The notes: generated by a model not told the origin, from the sequence alone. Positions 32,875 to 42,117 are shown, counted from the first letter of the stretch. The stretch is 60,913 nucleotides of DNA from Lentisphaeria bacterium (GCA_017508385.1 JAFVZB010000055.1:1-60913); one strand, 5' to 3'. Made by a program: numbers and translations.

Positions 32875-35628
32875 ATGAAACATAAACTTCTGTTTATCCT
32901 CGCCACGTCTGCTCTGTCGCTGTGCGCAGCGGTGAAGCCCATCGGCATAGATTTACTCGACTACAAAATCAACTCCGACCTCGGCTGGTGCCGTGAGGGT
33001 GATGAGATTTGCAACCTCACCAAGGCATCTCACATTTTCGTCACAGAAAAACTTACTCCGTACTCCCGGGATTACACTTTCGAGATGTCAGTGAAGCCTA
33101 CCCGGAAAGTCACCCGCACTGCTGATGATGTCGGTGTGAGCATCTCATCGCCCATGCGCGGAGTCATCTGGGATATGAAACTCGTCGATAACAACAAACG
33201 CCGCTATGCCGAACTGGGATTATTGACCCGCAACAGAGCAGTCAACGAAAACAATGCAAAAATAACCTGCGTCAATGGCAGAAATTTCTCGTGGAAATAC
33301 AATCAGACCTACCGCATCAGAGTTTCCAAAAAGGGTAAAAACGTCACCGGAACAGTGTTTTATCAGGGCAAAGAGGTGGTAAAATACACAGCCATCGACA
33401 ACTCTGACGAACCATACACCGGAGCTTTTTACGCAGGCAGGATATATACCCGTTTCAGCAAACCTGCGGCAGAGTGGGGTGAGCCGGTCAAAGTCGTACT
33501 GCCCAAGCCTAAACTCAACAAACCGAAATACGTTCCCTTCCGCAACATTTCCAAAAAGTTCAAAGCCGAAGCCACCGGTTTCTTCTACACCAAGCAGGAT
33601 GAGAGTGGCAGATGGTGGTTCATCGACCCCGCCGGAAACGGATTTTTTGCCTGCGCTGTTGATGCCGTTTCATGGGGAGGCAGAGCTAGCGAAGAGCTCG
33701 GTTACAGCACTTTCAAACGTTACAATCAGGCACGGTTCGGCTCTGAAAAAGAGTACATACTGCACACCAGAAAAGTGCTTGACGACTGGGGTTTCAACAG
33801 TGCAGGAACCTGTATGCCGTCATTTACTCCGTACATTCCGTTTTCATGCAATCTTATGATCGGCAGCACCTTTGCAAGTCGTGGAGATGATTACAACATC
33901 TGTCCCTATCTCGGCAACGCAGGCAGTCCTCTGCCGAACCCGTTCCATCCCCGTTTCGGAGAGTATGCCAAAGAGCGTTTTATGATGAAAGCCGGCAAGG
34001 AGATCGAAAACCCCTATTTTATCGGCTACTTCTGCGACAACGAACTCAAATGGGCTGGCAATCCCATGGCTCTTGACGGCTCCGGACTCTTCAACACCGT
34101 GATGAAAAAACGTGCCGGACACACCGCCAAAATCGCACTGATAAAATTTATCCGTGAGAAAGCCAACAACAACATTGATGAATTCAATAAATTCTGGGGA
34201 ACAAACTTCAACAGCTTCGACGAGATAGCAAATGCGAAAGCTCTCGACCACAAAACTCCGGAACAGCTCGAAGTCAAAAAGGGATTCCTCGCTCTTGCGG
34301 CTGACACCTACTTCAAAACTATCCGTGACAGCATCAAAGAGATCGACAAAAACCATCTCTTCCTCGGATGCCGCTATGCAGGAGTCTATCAGGCGCACGA
34401 AATCATCTGGAAAGCCAATGCCAAATACTGCGATGTCGTCACCTTTAATATGTATCCCACTTTCGACCGTGTACGCAATCAGATGTACGGCAAAGACAGC
34501 ACCATGACCGAAATTTTCGACCGTCTCTACAAACTCTGCGGCAAGCCGATGATGGTCACCGAGTGGGCGTTCATGGGGCTCGACAGCGAACTGCCGTGCA
34601 CCATCGGTGCCGGTCAGAGGTTCTACACACAAGCGGAGCGTGCCGAAGCGGCAAAACTCTTCTACAAACTCATGCTCAGTCATAAATCCGTCATCGGTTC
34701 GGTCTGGTATCAGTTTGCCGACAGTCCGCAGCAGGGTATCCGCCGCAAGTTCCCGGAAAACAGCAACTACGGAATCTTCAACAAGTACGGAAAACCCTAT
34801 CGTGAGCTGGTCGAGGCGTTCAAGGAGGTCAATCAGGATATTGATGCGGCAAGAGAGTATATCCACGTTCCCAACCAGGTAAAACCAGTGGGAAATCTCT
34901 ACAATCAGTTCAACTTGCGCACTCCGTCGGAAGCCAGCAAAAAGATGGTGGTGAAAGTTACGAAAAACACGTTCAAGATAGGCAACGGTACTATTTCCAT
35001 AAGCAGTATGCCTGACAAAATGATCAAATATGTCATGAACGGCAAGCGTATCGGTCAGATCTGCTGCACGCTGCACACCAACGACAAGAAACACGAATTC
35101 ACCCGGCTCAAAAAAATCAAAAACATCAAGGCTGTCCGTTTACAGAACGGAGTTGAGCTTTCCTTTACCGGAGATACATCGAGTCCGAACGGAAATACCG
35201 AAGTCAAGGTGAGATTTTTCGTTCCGGCAAAGGGCACTTACGTTATCGGAGAGTTTCTTGAGGCGAAGAACACCGGAAAACACTCCATCGGAGTTGAGGG
35301 ATTTTATTTCAAAATGTTTGCCAACTTCAACTTTTACCCGCCCTGCCCCGATATCAAAGGCACCCGCTCGACCAGTTTCGATGCGATAGCCTACGAGAGC
35401 GAATCGACCCAGTACTTCGGATGCGCCCGCAGTTTCAGCCGCTTCGGTCTGGCTCATTTTTACCGCAAAGAGCTGGGAACAAGAATAGATGCAGAGCATG
35501 AGTTTTACAAGACTCTCGCTCCCGGAGAGGTATTCAAGCCGGCATATCCCGCTTACCTCTTCTTCCACGGCGGAAAAGGAGCTCACATCAAGGTATCCAA
35601 TCAGCTGAGAAGAGCTGACATGAAATAA
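32875..35628 (+). CDS. Secreted glycoside hydrolase, agarase-like clan A
   Basis: This 917-residue exported enzyme has a signal peptide (MKHKLLFILATSALSLCAA). Residues about 30-205 look like a beta-sandwich of laminin-G or carbohydrate-binding type. GRWWFIDPAGNGFFACAVDA (245-264) opens a TIM-barrel domain. IGYFCDNELKW (acid/base Glu390) and MVTEWAFMGLDS (nucleophile Glu563) fit a retaining clan-A enzyme, closest in feel to GH50/GH86-like agarases and beta-galactosidase-like hydrolases. A second beta-rich domain follows from about 680. The natural polymer is unknown; a galactan is a guess. AAAGGA precedes the ATG. It ends at a strong terminator. Confidence 0.8.
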   Translation: MKHKLLFILATSALSLCAAVKPIGIDLLDYKINSDLGWCREGDEICNLTKASHIFVTEKLTPYSRDYTFEMSVKPTRKVTRTADDVGVSISSPMRGVIWDMKLVDNNKRRYAELGLLTRNRAVNENNAKITCVNGRNFSWKYNQTYRIRVSKKGKNVTGTVFYQGKEVVKYTAIDNSDEPYTGAFYAGRIYTRFSKPAAEWGEPVKVVLPKPKLNKPKYVPFRNISKKFKAEATGFFYTKQDESGRWWFIDPAGNGFFACAVDAVSWGGRASEELGYSTFKRYNQARFGSEKEYILHTRKVLDDWGFNSAGTCMPSFTPYIPFSCNLMIGSTFASRGDDYNICPYLGNAGSPLPNPFHPRFGEYAKERFMMKAGKEIENPYFIGYFCDNELKWAGNPMALDGSGLFNTVMKKRAGHTAKIALIKFIREKANNNIDEFNKFWGTNFNSFDEIANAKALDHKTPEQLEVKKGFLALAADTYFKTIRDSIKEIDKNHLFLGCRYAGVYQAHEIIWKANAKYCDVVTFNMYPTFDRVRNQMYGKDSTMTEIFDRLYKLCGKPMMVTEWAFMGLDSELPCTIGAGQRFYTQAERAEAAKLFYKLMLSHKSVIGSVWYQFADSPQQGIRRKFPENSNYGIFNKYGKPYRELVEAFKEVNQDIDAAREYIHVPNQVKPVGNLYNQFNLRTPSEASKKMVVKVTKNTFKIGNGTISISSMPDKMIKYVMNGKRIGQICCTLHTNDKKHEFTRLKKIKNIKAVRLQNGVELSFTGDTSSPNGNTEVKVRFFVPAKGTYVIGEFLEAKNTGKHSIGVEGFYFKMFANFNFYPPCPDIKGTRSTSFDAIAYESESTQYFGCARSFSRFGLAHFYRKELGTRIDAEHEFYKTLAPGEVFKPAYPAYLFFHGGKGAHIKVSNQLRRADMK

Positions 35629-35641
35629 GTTGTTCAACTGT

Positions 35642-35677
35642 AAAAAAGGCATCTCCTGCACGGGGGATGCCTTTTTT
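35642..35677. terminator. Bidirectional intrinsic terminator
   Basis: AAAAAAGGCATC pairs with GATGCCTTTTTT around a 12-base loop. It serves the glycoside hydrolase gene and the convergent MATE gene. Confidence 0.92.
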
Positions 35678-35680
35678 ATA

Positions 35681-37084
35681 TTACCGTATCAGTTTGATTT
35701 TTCTCCACGCTCCTGAGCGGAAACGCAAAGTTACCAGAACCGCTTCAACGGCGCAAGTCGTGACTTCGACCATCCAGATGGTAATGGCTGAAAATCCGGC
35801 TTCGACAAGAATGAGTGCCGTCACAGCTTTGGCTATTGCGCAACTGCTGCAAATTATCATCATTGCAAGCGTATCGCCGGAACCCCGGAAAGCTCCGCAG
35901 AAAACCTGAGTTGTGGCATCAGAGACTCCGAAAAGCGACATTATCATCAGCAGTTTGACCGCAAGAGCTGAAACATCGGCAAAATCCACTCCTGACTGCA
36001 CATCAGGAGCAAAGAGTTCAGCCAGAGACTCCGGCACGGATAAGTAGAGCGTAATACAGCACACCATGTAGAGCATCGCCATTCTCAACACCCGGTAAAC
36101 ACTGCGCTTGGCAGGATTTGTCCGTCTTGCTCCGATAAAATTGCCGACGATGATTGCGGTAGTTTCAGAAAATCCCAGCAGGGGAAGAAAGACTATACAA
36201 TTTATGGCAAGAGCTATATTGCTTGCAGCAAGGGCGACTTCACCTATTCTGCCGACGGCGATGAGCAGGATATTGAAACTGCCGAAAGTACAGAAAACCT
36301 GAAGTCCGGCAAGCGTACCGAAGCGGAGCAGTTTTTTGGGAATATCAAAGTCAAATCGTTTGAAATTTCTGGTGCGGTAACTTTTCTGGTCAACCAGAAG
36401 GAACACGCTCATTATCACTGCAAAGTTGATTAGCATTGATACCGATGTTGCCAATCCTGCTCCGAAAATCCCCCAGCGGGGAAGCCCGAACTTTCCGAAA
36501 ATCATAGCGTAATTGAGCAATATATTTACTGCGCATCCGGCGACATTGATTATTGCGACTACTTTGGTCTTTCCCCTGCCCGAAAAAAAGGCGTAGAGCG
36601 GAGAGCTGACACATTGCAGCAATCCGCAGGGTGTGAGCGCAAGCAGATATATTTTTTCCAGACGGATAAGCTCATCAGAGTGACCGCTGAAATGTTCAAT
36701 GATCCAGCAGCCTGCAAAGGGAATTATTACTGTCATCACCAACCCCACGGCAAGGGCGGAATAAAAAGCACTCCATGCGGCGGTAACGCAGCTGTTTTTT
36801 CTTCCTGCCCCGTGAAGCTGGGATATGATGGCTCCGGTAAAATTCGAGGTGACGGTGAAAAAGCTGAAAAGCCAGAAATAGAGGTTTCCTCCCACCGGAG
36901 CCGCTGACATCTCGAGAGTTGAACTGCGGGAAAGAAATATACGGTCGGATACCGACATCACGGTAAAACTCGCATTCATCAGTATCAGCGGATAAGCGAT
37001 CTTCCAAATCGCTCCGTAACCGCCGGAACAGGTGAACTCCTCACGGCTGAACCAGTTGAAAAACATTTTGAAAATTTTATTCAT
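35681..37084 (-). CDS. MATE family efflux transporter
   Basis: This 467-residue inner-membrane protein has about twelve hydrophobic helices and MATE-type features: IWKIAYPLILMNASFTVMSV followed by DRIFLSR in the first half, and the second-half GFSETTAIIVGNFIGARRTN. MATE proteins export cationic drugs or metabolites using sodium or proton gradients. The start at 37084 follows GGAG; the longer frame from 37138 overlaps the leader hairpin. The gene lies 88 bases beyond the aldolase, with its own promoter-like sequence and a hairpin in the leader. Substrate unknown. Confidence 0.9.
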   Translation of the reverse strand: MNKIFKMFFNWFSREEFTCSGGYGAIWKIAYPLILMNASFTVMSVSDRIFLSRSSTLEMSAAPVGGNLYFWLFSFFTVTSNFTGAIISQLHGAGRKNSCVTAAWSAFYSALAVGLVMTVIIPFAGCWIIEHFSGHSDELIRLEKIYLLALTPCGLLQCVSSPLYAFFSGRGKTKVVAIINVAGCAVNILLNYAMIFGKFGLPRWGIFGAGLATSVSMLINFAVIMSVFLLVDQKSYRTRNFKRFDFDIPKKLLRFGTLAGLQVFCTFGSFNILLIAVGRIGEVALAASNIALAINCIVFLPLLGFSETTAIIVGNFIGARRTNPAKRSVYRVLRMAMLYMVCCITLYLSVPESLAELFAPDVQSGVDFADVSALAVKLLMIMSLFGVSDATTQVFCGAFRGSGDTLAMMIICSSCAIAKAVTALILVEAGFSAITIWMVEVTTCAVEAVLVTLRFRSGAWRKIKLIR

Positions 37085-37098
37085 CACAAAACTCCATA

Positions 37099-37138
37099 CA
37101 AAAAATGAGCGCAATTTCAGCAAGAAAATCACGCTCAT
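37099..37138 (-). terminator. Terminator or attenuator hairpin before the MATE gene
   Basis: On the minus strand ATGAGCGTGATTTTC pairs with GAAATTGCGCTCAT (two G-T wobbles, one bulge) around TTGCT, then six T follow. It sits between the aldolase stop and the MATE start. It may end the isomerase-aldolase transcript or attenuate the MATE gene. Confidence 0.75.
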
Positions 37139-37140
37139 AT

Positions 37141-37168
37141 AAAATAGCTTGTATTTGTGTTATTGCAA
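37141..37168 (-). promoter_or_regulatory. Possible promoter of the MATE gene
   Basis: On the minus strand TTGCAA (37163-37168) and TATTTT (37141-37146) are 16 bases apart. If used, the hairpin at 37099-37138 would lie in the transcript leader. Confidence 0.4.
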
Positions 37169-37172
37169 GCTC

Positions 37173-38141
37173 TCAACCGGCAAAAGCCTGATAATTGAGT
37201 TTCTCAAAAACCTCGAGCATCATATCCGATGCCTTGTCGATGTTATCCATGATGTACTGTTTGGAGTCAGCCGCCTCAAAGTTGTTGGCGTACAACTCAG
37301 GAGCTCTTTTGAAAAGATTGCTTGCGGCGTACTGCCCCGCCTCTCTGGCGATGCGTGTCCACATATTGACACGGATAACTCCGTCACCGGGAAGTCCGGC
37401 AAACTCTTTTGTATCAAGGGAGCTTGTTCCGTGCAGCACAAGCATCGGTTTGCCGAGGGCTGAAGTCAATTCCTGCGCCCGCTCTTTCAGGTACTTGGAA
37501 TTGGTGTGTGCCGCCTGCTGCTCCGTTCCGAGGTCGGCAACAAGGAAATCGACGTTGGTCGCTTTGATGTACTCCACCGCACGCTGAGGATAATCGTCGA
37601 TGGCGGCATCTGTTTTACCGTGGATATTGCTTACGCTCAACTCCTCCATGATACCCTCAACCAGCAGTTTTTTTCCGTAATTTGCAACGTATTCTGAAGT
37701 AAGGCGGCGATTCTCTTCCGGAGTTCTGGTCTGGGCATCGAACATCGCTGATGCCAGATACTCACTGCCCTCAGTCAGAGCCCAGATATCCACCTCGGGG
37801 TCGGCGTGGTCGAGGTGGGGAAGAACCTCGATATTGGCGTAGGGAGAACCGGGAGTGTTGCACAGCACTTTGAGATTTTCCATCACGCTGATAAATCCGA
37901 GCCGGGCATCGGCACTGCGGGTTATACGCTGAGCCTGCGCCATGTAGCGGTAGTTGAAGGTCATCGAAACTGCCACGGGAACTTTTTCCACCTGATATTT
38001 GTCGCAAAACTTTTTGGCGGCGAGCAGGATGGCTTCGGTGTTCCAGTGACTTGCGGTTCCGAAAATCGGCATCGATGCGCCTTTTGAGCGCACGTTTTCT
38101 ATAACTTTCAACGCATTGCTGCGTCCGGTAATAACAGGCAT
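37173..38141 (-). CDS. Class II ketose-bisphosphate aldolase family protein
   Basis: This 322-residue protein resembles zinc-dependent class II aldolases. LPHLDHADP holds zinc-binding His and the catalytic Asp, EELS gives the acid residue, and VLHGTSSLD is the phosphate-binding HGxS segment. The enzyme should split a ketose phosphate into two three-carbon units. It lies two bases after the isomerase gene with GGAG inside that gene's end, so the two are coupled. That pairing suggests isomerase, a kinase elsewhere, then this aldolase. It is distinct from the aldolase at 47107-47982. Confidence 0.85.
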   Translation of the reverse strand: MPVITGRSNALKVIENVRSKGASMPIFGTASHWNTEAILLAAKKFCDKYQVEKVPVAVSMTFNYRYMAQAQRITRSADARLGFISVMENLKVLCNTPGSPYANIEVLPHLDHADPEVDIWALTEGSEYLASAMFDAQTRTPEENRRLTSEYVANYGKKLLVEGIMEELSVSNIHGKTDAAIDDYPQRAVEYIKATNVDFLVADLGTEQQAAHTNSKYLKERAQELTSALGKPMLVLHGTSSLDTKEFAGLPGDGVIRVNMWTRIAREAGQYAASNLFKRAPELYANNFEAADSKQYIMDNIDKASDMMLEVFEKLNYQAFAG

Positions 38142-38143
38142 TT

Positions 38144-39568
38144 TCAGTACTCCAGATTTTTCTTGATTTCGCTGAGTGTGGGAGTCGCAGGGTCGAATGC
38201 GAGGTTGTCGCAGTAGCGGCAGAACTCATAGAACACAGCCGAGGTGCTGCCGTAAGCTCCGGCAATATGGTGGATGTAGGGACCTTCGACGATTTTGCGT
38301 TCCCAGTACGGCCAGTCGGCAACTTTGACATAGCAGTAAGTTCCGAGGTTGTAGGGACCGGGAATAACATCACCCTCACCTGAAAAGAGAGAATACTTGC
38401 CATTTATGCCATCGAAACGGATGAGTGAAACGTGTCCGTCTTTAAGCTCCCAATCGCAGACTCCGGGAGCGTGACTGGGGAGAACGAAGTGGTTTCCGAC
38501 CCGGCGGGCGTTTTTGGCAAGACTGGCGGGAAACGGTCCGCAGTGCCAGAGAAGCTCGGCGTTGTCATCCCCGGGGTGGCGAATGGTGAGGTCGGCAAGA
38601 AAAACCGGCTCACGGTTGAACTGGGCTGATTGAAGCATGAGCGAACTTACCGTACCGGGAATATCAGCTTCACATCCTATCGGAAACATCTCGTCGGCAA
38701 GCAGACTGTTGACGTAACAGGGACAAATTCCGATCTCGTACTGCATGGAATCCCAACACTGGATGGATGCCGCACTGACATTCTCTGACTCCGCCCATTT
38801 TTTTATCGAAATATAGAGAGCCGCAAGTTTCTCAGGCACATCCTCAGCCTGTCCTGCGGCAAACTGAGCAGTACGTTTTACCAGCTCGACCGCCTCTTTC
38901 AATTCAGCGTCTGGCGAAGCAAGGCGGCTGCGCACGTCACGGTAGATGGCAGAAGGATCAACCGGAATAGTCTGTATCCCGAACTGCTCGAGCAGCTCGC
39001 TCTCATTGGCGATGACCGAATAAAAGTCACGGGGACGGCTGCCGATTTGACCGATACGTGCGTTACGGAAATTTTTCAATACATTGGCGGCGGCAATAAA
39101 GTTCAAAAAGCCCTTTTTGAAAACTTCATCGGTCACTCTGGAAGTGAGGATATAGGTGAATTTGACTCCGAAACGCTGCAAAACCTTGCTGGTGGCAAAT
39201 ATTCCGCACTGGCTGTCACGAAGACGTGAACCATCCGGTTCCGGAGCTGCATCACGGGGAGCCCAAATAAGCAGAGGTTTGTTGATACTGCGGGCGGCAA
39301 GAGCAACGGCTCCCTCGCACCCGAAGTTGCAGTGAGGCGCAAAAACCGCATCGACCTCTTCGGAAGTGAAACGCTTTGCGACAACGGCTGCCTCATCCTC
39401 GTTGAACAGGAGCCCCTCGCTGTTCAGAAACTCAAGATCAACTATTTTTATTTCCGGAGCAAGCTGTTTTATTGCGTCGAGGGTCTTTATTTTCTCTTTG
39501 AATGACTCCTCTTTGGAGAAAAATGCCCGGCGGGTGGGCATATATCCGAGAACAAACTCTTTTTTCAT
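38144..39568 (-). CDS. L-fucose/L-arabinose isomerase-family protein
   Basis: This 474-residue protein resembles the fucose/arabinose isomerase fold family. FAPHCNFGCEGAVALAARSI in the N-terminal domain and EIGICPCYVNSLLADEMFPI, then LWHCGPFPASLAKNARRVGN, match the catalytic region where Glu and Asp bind the metal. It should convert an aldose to a ketose; fucose, arabinose and related deoxy sugars are candidates. AAAGGAG precedes the ATG at 39568. It leads the operon with the aldolase. Control is probably by the divergent LacI-type regulator through the palindrome at 39629-39642. Confidence 0.82.
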   Translation of the reverse strand: MKKEFVLGYMPTRRAFFSKEESFKEKIKTLDAIKQLAPEIKIVDLEFLNSEGLLFNEDEAAVVAKRFTSEEVDAVFAPHCNFGCEGAVALAARSINKPLLIWAPRDAAPEPDGSRLRDSQCGIFATSKVLQRFGVKFTYILTSRVTDEVFKKGFLNFIAAANVLKNFRNARIGQIGSRPRDFYSVIANESELLEQFGIQTIPVDPSAIYRDVRSRLASPDAELKEAVELVKRTAQFAAGQAEDVPEKLAALYISIKKWAESENVSAASIQCWDSMQYEIGICPCYVNSLLADEMFPIGCEADIPGTVSSLMLQSAQFNREPVFLADLTIRHPGDDNAELLWHCGPFPASLAKNARRVGNHFVLPSHAPGVCDWELKDGHVSLIRFDGINGKYSLFSGEGDVIPGPYNLGTYCYVKVADWPYWERKIVEGPYIHHIAGAYGSTSAVFYEFCRYCDNLAFDPATPTLSEIKKNLEY

Positions 39569-39613
39569 AATAAAACTCCTTTTTTTGAATGTGTCTGAAT
39601 GCGCTTTGTGTTT

Positions 39614-39642
39614 ATAATACACCACAAGTTGACACGAGTCAA
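39614..39642 (-). promoter_or_regulatory. Promoter of the isomerase operon with palindromic operator
   Basis: On the minus strand TTGACT (39637-39642) and TATTAT (39614-39619) are 17 bases apart. A perfect palindrome TTGAC-ACGA-GTCAA (39629-39642) covers the -35 box. Its size and position fit a LacI-family operator, and a LacI-type gene starts 92 bases away on the other strand. Confidence 0.7.
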
Positions 39643-39674
39643 GTATTTTTTGAATAAAAAGCCGTAATTTTTTC

Positions 39675-39702
39675 TTGAAAAAAATCGTGTGCGTGCTAAA
39701 GT
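39675..39702 (+). promoter_or_regulatory. Possible promoter of the LacI-type gene
   Basis: TTGAAA (39675-39680) and TAAAGT (39697-39702) are 16 bases apart, 31 bases before the start codon. Confidence 0.45.
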
Positions 39703-39733
39703 AAAGTAAAAAGTATAACTATTCAGGATAAAC

Positions 39734-40729
39734 ATGGTAACTGTTAAAGATATAGCCAACGCCGCCGGAGTTTCACGCTACACGGCAAGCAAAGTGATAA
39801 ACAATGCTCCCGGAGTGACTCCGGAAACAAGAGAGCTCGTACTGAAAACCTGCCGTGAACTCGGGTATATCCCCAATCTGAATGCAATAAGTCTCGTGCG
39901 GGGCAACTCAAACCTCATCGGAGTCATCGTTCCCTACATCACAGACGGCTTTTACAGTATGCTGCTCGAAGAGATGGAAAAACTCTTTTCCGCCGCAGGA
40001 TTTCAGCTGATATACAAGTCGAGCTACAATGAAACAGAAAGTGAGTCAAAGGCTATCACTGCGCTGCTTTCGCTCAAAGTTGAGGCTCTGCTGATCGTTC
40101 CCGTGGTCAAAGAGCCGGATTTGGAAATGCACGCACTCGCCGAAAAAAACACTCACGTCATCTATCTTGACCGTCCGCTTTCGGATGAGTGTTATTCTAT
40201 TCTCAATGACAATTTTCAAAGTGCCGTCACCATGACCAACCATCTGCTGACCAAAAGCAAAGACGTCGTTTTTCTCGACAGCTTTTACGGAGCGGATAAT
40301 CCGGCAGCTCTCGAACGCAGAAAAGGTTACGAAACCGCAATGAAAGAACATGGCTTGACTCCCCGTATAATTCCGGCAGGCAACTCGTCGGTCATGCAGG
40401 ATAATGAGTATTACGCATGGGAAAAACTCTCAGCCTTCTTCTCTTCGGGCAAGAGCTGCGGAGCAATTTTCTGCGTCACCGATGCCGCGGCTTTCGGTGC
40501 GGCAAGAGCGGCAAGAGAGGCGGGATTTACTCCGGGGAAGGATATCTTTATCGGAGGGCACGACAACTTGCGTTTCGGAGCATTCGCTCAAGTTCCCCTC
40601 ACCACCATGGCACAGCCGGTTGCAGGAATATGTCAGGAGGCTCTGAGGATGGTGAAGCTGTTGACTTCCGGTAAAACTCCTCAAAAGAAAAAAATCGTAC
40701 TGCCATCTCAACTTGTAGTCAGAGGATAG
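39734..40729 (+). CDS. LacI-family transcriptional regulator
   Basis: This 331-residue DNA-binding regulator starts with a LacI helix-turn-helix (VTVKDIANAAGVSRYTASKV) and hinge region (PGVTPETRELVLKTCRELGY). A periplasmic-binding-protein-like sensor follows (NLIGVIVPYITDGFYSMLLE, VIYLDRP, IFCVTDAAAFGAARAARE). It is divergent from the isomerase-aldolase operon and upstream of an MFS transporter, so it probably represses sugar uptake and breakdown genes until an inducer binds. The ATG at 39734 starts the family N-terminus directly; no strong ribosome site precedes it. Confidence 0.93.
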   Translation: MVTVKDIANAAGVSRYTASKVINNAPGVTPETRELVLKTCRELGYIPNLNAISLVRGNSNLIGVIVPYITDGFYSMLLEEMEKLFSAAGFQLIYKSSYNETESESKAITALLSLKVEALLIVPVVKEPDLEMHALAEKNTHVIYLDRPLSDECYSILNDNFQSAVTMTNHLLTKSKDVVFLDSFYGADNPAALERRKGYETAMKEHGLTPRIIPAGNSSVMQDNEYYAWEKLSAFFSSGKSCGAIFCVTDAAAFGAARAAREAGFTPGKDIFIGGHDNLRFGAFAQVPLTTMAQPVAGICQEALRMVKLLTSGKTPQKKKIVLPSQLVVRG

Positions 40730-40762
40730 CACAAATATAGCAAAAAAAATGAAAAATCCCGC

Positions 40763-40791
40763 TTGCCTGATGAACGTAAAAATGCTATATT
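40763..40791 (+). promoter_or_regulatory. Predicted promoter of the MFS gene
   Basis: TTGCCT (40763-40768) and TATATT (40786-40791) are 17 bases apart, with TGC directly before the -10 box. No copy of the isomerase palindrome is present here. Confidence 0.6.
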
Positions 40792-40825
40792 ATAAGAGCA
40801 AAAATAAATTTCAGGATTTTTCAAA

Positions 40826-42058
40826 ATGTCTCAAAATAAAAGGTGGCGTCTTATCACCCTGCTTGGCATGGTGTCGCTGATGTATTTTTTTGTAAATCTT
40901 CAACGCTCAGCTATTCCCGGAGCACTTTTCAATCAGCTGCAGAAAGAGTTCGACCTCTCCACCTCGGGAGTTGCCGCACTGGGCTCGGGTTTCACCTACG
41001 TTTACGCAACTGCCCAGCTGCTCGTCGGGCTGATCATAGGAAAACTCGGCTGGGTCAAAACTGTGAGAGTCGGAGGTTTGCTGTTTTCCGCCGGAGCTCT
41101 GCTTTTTCCGCTTGCCGCAAACTATCCTGCCGCTTACATCTGCCGGCTTCTAACCGGTGCCGGTGCCGGATGTCTGTATTTGAGTGCAGTTCAAATGACG
41201 ATGGAAATTTTCCCGGAAAAGTTCAGCATGGTGTTGGGAATAAACCTCATCATCGGTTTTGCCGGTGGCGTTGCCGCCAATGCTCCATTGATTGCAGTTG
41301 AGGAAATTTTCGGTTGGAAAAACGTTCTGCTCGCCGTCGGAGCAGCTCTTACTGCGCTTTATCTTGCGTGGTGTTTACTTTCGATCGGAACAACTCCTTC
41401 AGAGAAAGAGGCAAGCCAGAAGTTCGGCTCGCTCAAAAACGTGCTTTCAAAACGAAGCAACTGGTATATCTGGATTTTCAACTGGGTCAACTTCGGACTC
41501 TATTACGTCATCTATACCGTGATCGGCAAAAAGTATCTCGAAGATTTCGCGCACTTCACCCCGGGACGTGCCGCAATGATCGTTTCCACTGTCGGTATCA
41601 TCGCAGCGTTTTCAGGAGTTGTCCAGGCATACCTGAGCGGTCTCTGCGGCGACCGCAAAGCGGTTTTCTGCCGGGGAGCGACACTCATTTCACTGGCTGT
41701 CTTTACCGGTCAGCTGGTGATGCTGACAACGACCCGTGTTCCGATGGCGTGTGCAATACTGTTCTGTCTGCTCGCAACCACCGCCACCATGTCTGCCCTG
41801 ACCATTCCGCTGCTCAAAGAGAGCAATGAAAACAGCGATTTCGGACTCGCCGCAGGAATGATGAACTTCGGAAACTACATGGCAGTCGCAGTATTCGGAG
41901 ACCTCGCCGGTTTCCTCGTCGGACTCTATCCGGCACAGGTCATAAACGGTGTCAAGGTGTACGGGAACTCAAGCTACATCGCTCTGTTTGCCGTGCTTAT
42001 CGTCTTTATCGCTCCGGCAATGACTTGTGCATGGCTGATAAAAGACAGAAAAAGTTGA
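40826..42058 (+). CDS. MFS transporter
   Basis: This 410-residue inner-membrane protein has about twelve hydrophobic helices with the two-halves layout of the major facilitator superfamily. LITLLGMVSLMYFFVNLQRS resembles the first helix of the anion/sugar-acid subgroup; GKLGWVKTVRVGG is a weak loop 2-3 motif. It may import the sugar or sugar acid used by the divergent isomerase pathway. AGGA near the ATG is a modest ribosome site. Substrate not readable. Confidence 0.88.
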   Translation: MSQNKRWRLITLLGMVSLMYFFVNLQRSAIPGALFNQLQKEFDLSTSGVAALGSGFTYVYATAQLLVGLIIGKLGWVKTVRVGGLLFSAGALLFPLAANYPAAYICRLLTGAGAGCLYLSAVQMTMEIFPEKFSMVLGINLIIGFAGGVAANAPLIAVEEIFGWKNVLLAVGAALTALYLAWCLLSIGTTPSEKEASQKFGSLKNVLSKRSNWYIWIFNWVNFGLYYVIYTVIGKKYLEDFAHFTPGRAAMIVSTVGIIAAFSGVVQAYLSGLCGDRKAVFCRGATLISLAVFTGQLVMLTTTRVPMACAILFCLLATTATMSALTIPLLKESNENSDFGLAAGMMNFGNYMAVAVFGDLAGFLVGLYPAQVINGVKVYGNSSYIALFAVLIVFIAPAMTCAWLIKDRKS

Positions 42059-42089
42059 GTTTTTGTTTGGCAATAATTGCCGCAACAGC

Positions 42090-42117
42090 TTGAAAATTGA
42101 TTATTGTGTGCTATATT
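42090..42117 (+). promoter_or_regulatory. Predicted promoter of rpmF-plsX-fabH
   Basis: TTGAAA (42090-42095) and TATATT (42112-42117) are 16 bases apart, with GTGC before the -10 box. Confidence 0.6.

Noticed and set aside
33844..35094. 416-codon minus-strand open frame
   Set aside because: Antisense to the glycoside hydrolase; that gene has a signal peptide, catalytic residues and its own ribosome site.
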